The notes beneath the pieces are model-generated. The model was not told where the DNA came from. It did no database searches and saw only the letters and a program-made list of their open reading frames with translations. A stretch of 64,000 nt of DNA from Syncephalis plumigaleata (taxonomy: Eukaryota; Zoopagomycota; Zoopagomycetes; Zoopagales; Piptocephalidaceae), in NCBI GenBank assembly GCA_025201365.1, contig JAIXMF010000003.1:186001-250000 (forward strand). Reading direction: 5' to 3'. The position numbers and the translations under genes are program-made. The stretch's first letter is position 1. Each line of letters begins with the position of its first letter. Below, piece by piece: positions 56,760-64,000 of this stretch.

Positions 56760-57999
56760 ATGAGCAAGGACGACGAATATGATTTCTTATTCAAAGGTAA
56801 ATACTAGCTCGATAGACATACACCGACAGTCTAGCGTGTATTTGTATTGTTCACGATTGAGCACACACACACACACACACACACGGTTACTATCGTTTAC
56901 TATGTTATGACGTATAACGTGTTTCTCAAAACAAACCTGTGTGTTGCACATTTATCTAGCAACCATGTGTCTTGATTATGCCACATGATATGATAACATA
57001 ACATATACATTCTATAATAATGATAATGAGGATGATAATGTTTATTAACCAATTTCTCTTATATAGTTGTATTGATCGGTGATTCCGGTGTCGGTAAATC
57101 CAATCTACTTTCGCGTTTCACTCGAAACGAGTTCAACTTGGAGAGTAAATCCACTATTGGTGTGGAATTTGCTACTCGTAGCATCCACGTTGATAGTAAG
57201 GTGATCAAGGCACAGATCTGGGATACTGGTAAGTGTTTATTAGATCATATCAATGGAATGGAAATACTAAGCAATCTATACTATGATTCATTGACTTGTT
57301 GTATTCCTACTAGCTGGTCAAGAGCGTTATCGTGCCATTACTAGCGCGTAAGTGTTAATCTAATGGCATTAGAATGATAGACATCTAACAATACATTTTC
57401 TTCTCTTTCTTTCTCCTTTCCCCCTTTCCTTTTATCTTTTAGCTATTATCGTGGAGCTGTAGGTGCACTGCTAGTGTATGACATTGCCAAGCATGTCACC
57501 TATGAAAATGTTAACCGCTGGCTAAAGGAATTGCGTGATCATGCCGATAGCAACATTGTTATCATGTTAGTCGGTAACAAGAGCGATTTGCGCCATCTAC
57601 GTGCAGTTCCCACCGAGGATGCCAAGCAATTTGCAGGTAATACACACATGTCATCATCTATTTATACTACTTTGCTAACTAATGCACCAATGAATATGCT
57701 AATCGTTTATCTAGAGGAGAACGGTCTATCATTTATTGAAACATCTGCCTTGGATGCAAGCAACGTAGAATTGGCCTTCCAAAGGATTCTTGACGGTAAG
57801 TGTCGTGGCTTCTTGCTTCTACACCATAATATAGTATCTAATCTTTCCATCTCCTATCCCGCTGTCTTTATTAGAAATCTACAAAATTGTCTCGAGCAAA
57901 GCACTTGATACATCGAACGATGTCATTAGACCGACTGACGGTCAGAAGATCAGTGTGACTCCTAATCAGGATGGTGCTGCCAAGGGTGGTTGCTGCTAG
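56760..57999 (+). CDS. YPT3: Rab11/Ypt3-type small GTPase
   Basis: This GTPase controls recycling-endosome and late-Golgi traffic to the plasma membrane. Exons join as [91 protein letters not shown], then [10 protein letters not shown]-like [38 protein letters not shown], and the tail ending GGCC-type GGCC as KGGCC. All five G boxes are intact. [10 protein letters not shown] and the [20 protein letters not shown] stretch are Rab11 signatures, and the C-terminal CC is the geranylgeranylation site. Five short introns. The stop at 57999 is followed by an acidic-looking GAT/GAG repeat that is untranslated. Confidence 0.95.
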
Positions 58000-58681
58000 A
58001 TGACGAGGATAAGGATGATGACGACGAGGATGAAGAGGATGCTAATATACATACACGCACATGTCTATATTTATCTATTCAGATCAATCGCTTTTTGTTT
58101 AACTGAATAGTAGAAGCTATATGTGCGTGTATGTGAGTTCTTGATATTTCAACGTTTCCTGAAAGCCCTTCTTTTCCTCTATGCCACTCGGATGTTGATG
58201 AATATAGGAGCAAAATACTGTTTGCACTTTCTTTTCTGCCTTGTTTCCCTTGTCTTTTTGTGTTAATGATCGGAAAGAAAGAAAGAGCCAGTATGAATAT
58301 AATATATATGTGGTTAAATCATCATCTATGTTCTTTTTTTGCTATCTACAATGGATCTCACTCTCTTTCATCAGTGATCTACTTTGTAGACGTGCTCTTC
58401 AATAATAGATTTAGTTCTTTTTATTCATCGTCATTGTCTCCTCATGTAATGATGTATCATTGCTCCATCTACCATATAAATATAAGGAATCGAATGGGAT
58501 TAACATTATTCATAATTGCACGAACTATAAACCTTCAATATCTTGATTGGTAATCGTGCCGATGTTCTCTTTTACTGAATTATAATTGATACAAATGGAG
58601 CGTATCATCACTTTGATGAAATGATAAATATACAAGATGTCTAGAATGCAGATAGTGGAAAGAAAGAGGGAAAAAGCGTAA
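58000..58681. other. Convergent intergenic region
   Basis: 3' flanks of Rab11 and the chromodomain gene. A GATGA-rich stretch lies at 58000-58040. No gene is seen. Confidence 0.6.
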
Positions 58682-61600
58682 CTAGTTCATCAGCCATTGA
58701 TAGGCGAAATTCGTGAATTCAGTCAATGTCATCGTTTCATACTAGAGGGAATATGCTAAGTTAGCGAAAGAAATAATCATTAGCTTTGCACGATATACTT
58801 GCCTGGAATATGGGACCTTGCGTGCCTAAATAGTCCTTACTATGCGTAGTATCATATCCATTGATAGGTGGTGTAGGTAATGGTATAGGTCGCCTACAAT
58901 GGCCCTAGTTGTTGTCGATGATGTTGACGTTGTACGATCATCATCAAGTAATGTGCATCATGTTGATTCGCGACAAGTTCAATTACTCGACGCCATCGTA
59001 ATTGATCGGAAAGTGTGGTTATAGATTCGAACCGGCACTGGATACCTACACAATAACAGAATAGCAGTTGTAATATGGAATGAGTATCACTGTTAAGCTT
59101 GTATGTTTACAATCAATTACTTACTGGATGAATGGATAGACGTTGCTCTACCGCCAATTGTTCTAGTATTTCGAATGTCTCTACCGCCCTGTCATTCATG
59201 GTTGGATTAGCCTTATTATTCACATATCATATATATATAATCAAATTACCATTGCCATTCCATGATGGTATATCGTGTATATGAGGTGGATTGCGGATTC
59301 TGTATCTTGGTCAGTAGATTAACGAGATCCACATGACCGATGGCTAGTGTCCAATGGGGCAACTAGATTCGCCAATAGAACCATGAACTACCTGTTAGCA
59401 TGAATTAATCGTATTATTAATGACACGTACCTTATGCAGTAACGCGTGAAGATCATCAAGCCAACGATAACGTGACAATAACACGGGTAATCGTGCTACA
59501 ACCACGCCACCTGGATAGAGAATCTCACGAACACCCATACTGCCCAGTTGAACACCGTATTGTAAGAAGCGTACTGTGGGACGACGAGTCAAGGCACGGA
59601 AACCAGGATGCAAGAGTAGTGTACGTAATGAAGCAACATGCACCTATGATCAATGTCATTATTACCATAGTAAGCTCACTCGTTATTCATTATAATACTA
59701 CTTACTAGTACTAATCGTAATTCAGAATGTCCCAAATCTGTTGTCTCCATACTATTTGGCGGTAGAATACTAAGAATAGCTTGTAAATGCTCTTGATCGT
59801 CATTCTCCTGTAACAAATCATAGGTATCTGATAGTTCCGGTCGAATGATCGTATAAACAACCGCATTTGTTTTTAATCCCTAATAAACATACCATTATTA
59901 ACATGTAGTTGTACATGGATGCATCTACTATACTATACCTTCCAGCTCAATTCGATATCATGCGCAAATAGCTGTCGATAACTATTGATTGGTCTAGCTG
60001 GTTGATGTGGACTCAACAAATGAATAGGATCATTTCTAAGTAATTAGTTAGTATTATTGCTATTGCTACTACTACTACTACTACTTCAGTGCTATTTACC
60101 TAGTTCTTCGTGATTGTACATTACTGGCCATCAATGCCATTATTAGTGGAGTATGGCTTCCTATCGAGTTGGGCGGTACTGCTCGTTTAACTTGGGGAAA
60201 CCAATCGATAATGGTCTTTAAGGGTATTAAACCGAATACTTTATCATTCGATGCGATAACACCCACCTACATATACATATGAGTACTGATTTGTTTACTA
60301 GTAATGACAACAGTGGACACACTTACAGATTCCCGCTGTAGAAGGAATTGTGCCAATCGATCAAGCACTAGTGAATGATTTGTTCCCGAATTGTCCTCCG
60401 GTGTTTGTAGGGCAACCATACGAGGAAGTGCATGTTTACCAGTTGTCGCTCCTTGTAAGAATGCCTCGGATATGGTATTGGGAAATAGATATCGTACACG
60501 TATTGTACAATCGGGTGTTCTACATATTGTTATTGTTATTATTGACATTGACATAACTAGCACGAGTAGTAATTACTTACAGAATAGCATGTGCCTCAGA
60601 TTCATCGTTATTCGATACACCATACAACCATGTTGCCCTGCAATGACATGCTTGTACACTGGTGCCACAGAATAAATTCAGATAAATACTAGGCAGATAA
60701 CTGGATGGTCTCTTTGCATTGCTATGAATATCTGTGTAGTATTACTTGTATTGCTAGTACTGCTAATTCGCTCCATTACTGAATCAAGTAGCGAACCTAC
60801 AAGTAATCACGTAATATACATACATTAGTATACATAATGATTGAATTGCAAAAGCAACACTTACTCTTCCCAGAAACTGCCGCTGATGCATTGGATGTAG
60901 TCGTGTATTGTGGTTTCGGTGTGGCATGTCCACTAGTGGATATTGCCATAGTTGATATTTCATCATCTGGTACAACTAATATGTCCCGTGATGATGTAAC
61001 GGCTTGTTCATGAGCAGTTTCTGTATCTGTATCTGTCGATTATTTCCAGTTAGATGTATAATAATTAGATATACTACACGTCATTCACTTACTGGTATCC
61101 CGTACACGTTTAGGTATTCTATAATCGAAATTACTGATAATAGATGAATCTGATTCAATGGATATCGTTGTAGATGGCATTGTTGATGTGGCATAATAAT
61201 TATGTGATGCTGATGGCGGTGTACTCAGATCAATAGGCTGCATTGCCTTCGCCTTATCACCAGCTCCTACTCTCGAGATGGATTTATCAAGTTTAGCGCG
61301 TTTCTTTGCTGGTTTCTGCACAACAACCACATCATCATCATCATCATCATGCTCTTCCTCTTCATCGCTTGAAATGGTAGGAATAAATTCAGGCATCTTT
61401 TCTTTTTGTCTAGGCGTGAGTGTTGGTGTTGTGATATTACTAAGAACATCGGATACCGTTGTATGTGATGCGTCTACATTTGTTGATGAACTCGCCAACG
61501 ATGATTGATGCGTAGGAGTACTATGACTGATATCCGAGCTATGCTTGGTAGCTTGCGATGAATCCTCTTTGTCTTCTTTTTTACCGCGTTTTGCTGTTGT

Positions 61601-62258
61601 AGTTGCGGTTGCAGTTGCCGTTTTATGTACGCTTTCTACTTTCTTTTTTGTACTTTGTTTCGTTGCTGTCGTTGGTGTCTTCTTCGCCTTCTTCGTCTTA
61701 CCCTTTCCTATATCCGTGCTAGTTATTGATGGCGTAATCACGTCTACACCTTCAGTCTTAATCGGTTGCACTTCATCAAATAGAAACTTTGGCGGATGCA
61801 CATTCATGGTTCTTGCCCATTCTCGAATATACTTTTCTCGTCTTCGCATTAGATTGTGATTATCATTCTCATTCCAGAACTTCTCCAATAGTTCTTCGCA
61901 ATTGGCCATATGTTCCTCTGGCTCCCATCTATCATCAATCAATATGTATCCATTCATTTAATAAACAGCTGTTAGACCCGTCAACACAACAAGTAGTCTA
62001 TGCTTGCAACTTACGTTGGATGTTCATAGCCTAACCATTTTATCAAGTAACGAGGTCCCTATATAGTCTAGTTGTTAATTGCTAGCTTGTCAGTATGTTC
62101 ATAAGTGGAATTACCGTCTTGGGTACACCCATACTAAGAATGCCTTCTACTTCGAATTCCTCCTCATAAATGGGTGCTGTCTCTGGTATAAGCGTTGAAC
62201 TACCGCTTTCATTATTAGTCTCATTGGATGTATCGGGTTCTGTTGGCTGATTCGACAT
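58682..62258 (-). CDS. Large chromodomain protein, possibly Chp1-like
   Basis: The start at 62258 (MSNQPTEPDTSNETN) leads into a chromodomain spread over three exons: EEEFEVEGILSMGVPKT, GPRYLIKWLGYEHP and then WEPEEHMANCEELLEKFWNE. The F, W and W/E positions of the methyl-lysine cage are recognisable, so binding to a methylated histone H3 tail is plausible. A basic Lys/Ser/Thr-rich linker (GKGKTKKAKKTPTTATK) and an acidic patch follow. The C-terminal exons contain conserved-looking blocks, for example PSIYLNLFCGTSVQA, VGVIASNDKVFGLIPL and LLLHPGFRALTRRPTVRFLQ. The layout recalls fission yeast Chp1 (chromodomain plus C-terminal SPOC-like module), but I cannot prove the C-terminal fold. The last intron appears to use a GC donor (CAG|GCAAGT). 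The stop is at 58682. Confidence 0.75.
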
Positions 62259-62571
62259 GATGACAAAAGATAGAACGCGCTTATTTACTCACTCGTCAAT
62301 CTACTGACTAGCTTGTCTCATATTTTTCTATTTTATATAGTTTTCCCCACCTTTTACAAATTGCGTATTTATACTGCTATTGATTCTAATCGATGATTAA
62401 CATGATGTACATACACACATATCTACAAGAATTACATTATTATTATTGTTGACATGGATGTTTATTTTAATAATAATAATAGTAGTAGAATAGTAGAAAT
62501 AGTAATAAAGTAATAGTAAATATTTTCAAGTCAAAAGTAGAAGTATTAAAAATAAAAGAAAAATGAATGAA
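62259..62571. other. Intergenic spacer
   Basis: Short AT-rich promoter/terminator region between two minus-strand genes, with TAA/TAG-type trinucleotide runs at 62470-62520. Confidence 0.6.
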
Positions 62572-64000
62572 TTAATGTTTCGATAAATGGCTTACATCGT
62601 GTTTGCCATCGCAGCATCGTAACAAATTGGCAATATCCTCTTCATCCGAGAGATCATCATCTTCCAATGACATCTCCCGTTGATGATGTACACAAGTGCC
62701 AGCTGGTTGATGAACATGACCATCATGCTGCACGCTACTTGCCGCACCTTCTGCTATGGTGGGTGCAGCAGTGGCAGTGGACGGGCTATGTGAATGGAAT
62801 GCCGAAAAGAGTCTAGACATGCTGGGACGACTGATAATCGAACGAGCCGATGACATTGTGTTATGCTGCGAGGTATTGTTAGAGGGTGCGGATCTAGCCA
62901 CCGGTGTAGTTGGTGTACCATTGGTGGCACCATTATTGTTGCTGGCAGTGGTGGGTGTGGTAGCAGCTGTCATCATACTTATTTGACTGGGCATGATGGC
63001 AGTTGCATGATTGCCATGTTGCACTGTGGTGGATCGTGCACTGGATGGCGTTAATGCAGGTGTAGAGGCACCTGTTTGTCCATTAGACATGATCGTCGAT
63101 GGAATGGCAATGGAGAGCGAGGGACGTGTAGGCGATTGTGGCATTTGATGACTTGCTATTGTCGCTGTTGGTGTTGCGCCATTCATCATATCGCTGCTAC
63201 CATCCGTGATCATCATACGCGGTGAGTGTGGCATGGACGTGATCGTAAGTGGTGTAGTAGGTGTGGGGGTCATCGAGCGTGATTGTAAATAGGACAGCGC
63301 ACGTAGCCATAGATGATGGCGTTCGTCATTGTCCGCCTTAATCTTTAAGCGTCGTTTAGGTGTCGTGATCATTATGAAGTAGCTGGCAAGTCCGTCCGAG
63401 TTATTGGTCTCCAGGAATACACGTACCGACTGGATGAGTGCACTCTTGGCCGTCGTGTTCGATCTACCAAATGGTGTGGTATTATCGCTACCGGGTGCCT
63501 TCGTACTCCAGTAGAGTGTCTTGGTGTAAGGGTGGACCCAGAAGAAACGACGATGTTTACGCTCGCCTGTACCGCCCATGATATTACGCGTGGTGAATTT
63601 AAATAGATACTCACCGATCATCGTTTGTGTAATCGCCTGGATCACCAGTGGATCAGTGGGTGATGCCGGTGCAAGTGTAGGACGACGAGCACCGAATACA
63701 TCGGTATACGAGGATTGCCAGCCACCCATCGTGTTGTTCTGTTTCACCAATGCCATTTGCTCCGGTGCTGTTTCGGCTCGTTGACGCGTAGTAGCATCGA
63801 TAGAACCACCGATGACACGAGGACCGATGATTGCCGCTTGTTTATTAGGCTCTGGCTTGGTCGGTGCCAATTGGAAGGAGGCAGCATGTCGTAATTGGGC
63901 AATATTAGCATCGGCCGTTGGATTACGCACGAGTGTTGGTCGACTATTGCTACGTGCTAGTAGGGCAGCTGGTGGTGCCGTAGTAGGACGTGGTGGTGGC
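62572..64000 (-). CDS. PH-domain protein of the Mcp5/Num1 type, 5' end outside window
   Basis: The frame is open to the right edge of the window, so the true start lies beyond 64000; the first ATG is not visible. The PH domain comprises QAITQTMIGEYLFKFTTRN, HRRFFWVHPYTKTLYWST, then KSALIQSVRVFLETNNSDGL, YFIMITTPKRRLKIKADNDE and RHHLWLRALSYLQSRS. This matches the Mcp5/Num1 PH family, which binds PI(4,5)P2 at the cell cortex and anchors dynein or mitochondria in yeasts. The C-terminal about 220 residues are Thr/Ser/Pro/Met-rich and probably disordered, and the end is acidic with an HH/CC pattern (EEDIANLLRCCDGKHDV). No upstream coiled coil is visible in the window. Confidence 0.85.
   Translation of the reverse strand, partial: PPPRPTTAPPAALLARSNSRPTLVRNPTADANIAQLRHAASFQLAPTKPEPNKQAAIIGPRVIGGSIDATTRQRAETAPEQMALVKQNNTMGGWQSSYTDVFGARRPTLAPASPTDPLVIQAITQTMIGEYLFKFTTRNIMGGTGERKHRRFFWVHPYTKTLYWSTKAPGSDNTTPFGRSNTTAKSALIQSVRVFLETNNSDGLASYFIMITTPKRRLKIKADNDERHHLWLRALSYLQSRSMTPTPTTPLTITSMPHSPRMMITDGSSDMMNGATPTATIASHQMPQSPTRPSLSIAIPSTIMSNGQTGASTPALTPSSARSTTVQHGNHATAIMPSQISMMTAATTPTTASNNNGATNGTPTTPVARSAPSNNTSQHNTMSSARSIISRPSMSRLFSAFHSHSPSTATAAPTIAEGAASSVQHDGHVHQPAGTCVHHQREMSLEDDDLSDEEDIANLLRCCDGKHDVSHLSKH

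Overview
This is a 64 kb piece of nuclear DNA from an AT-rich, intron-containing eukaryote. It is most likely an early-diverging fungus. The fungal signs are an Mcp5/Num1-type PH-domain protein, a fungalysin (M36) metallopeptidase, two proteins with a Whi5/Nrm1-like GTB motif, a Ras2-like GTPase and a large chromodomain protein. Introns are mostly 50-110 nt with GT..AG ends. Pyrimidine-rich leaders commonly precede start codons.

Layout from left to right: haspin kinase (-), intronless beta-tubulin (-), a complete 7.06 kb Ty3/Gypsy LTR retrotransposon on the minus strand (6328-13385), a tRNA-like sequence and tRNA-Phe(GAA), AP-1 gamma-adaptin (+), APC/C subunit Cdc16/APC6 (-), a first GTB-motif gene (+), a second GTB-motif gene (+), a seven-helix receptor (+), a TALE homeodomain protein (-), a tail-to-tail pair of Tvp38/VTT membrane proteins (+ and -), tRNA-Ser(GCT), the mitochondrial RNA helicase SUV3 (-), a 5 kb gene-poor stretch, a Ras GTPase (+), an F-box/WD40 protein (-), a RAD51B-like recombinase paralogue (-), a fungalysin (-), a Rab11/Ypt3 GTPase (+), a chromodomain protein (-), and a PH-domain protein that runs off the right edge (-).

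Many of these genes belong to cell-cycle or chromosome biology: haspin, tubulin, Cdc16, two putative G1/S repressors, RAD51B and a chromodomain factor. ACGCGT (MluI cell-cycle box) sites lie just upstream of haspin and cluster around the two GTB genes. This suggests an MBF-type circuit with negative feedback, which is inference.

Four observations stand out. (1) The Ras gene appears to need a 2-nt exon flanked by consensus splice sites, next to 18-nt and 22-nt exons. (2) The two GTB genes share an intron at the same position and phase. (3) The Gypsy element carries a complete dUTPase domain after RNase H and has its integrase in a separate ORF; its two LTRs read as identical. (4) Conserved host genes between about 31 and 55 kb repeatedly change frame at short homopolymers, in almost every case as if one base were missing. 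That looks like residual assembly error rather than gene decay, but it should be settled because it affects several gene models here.
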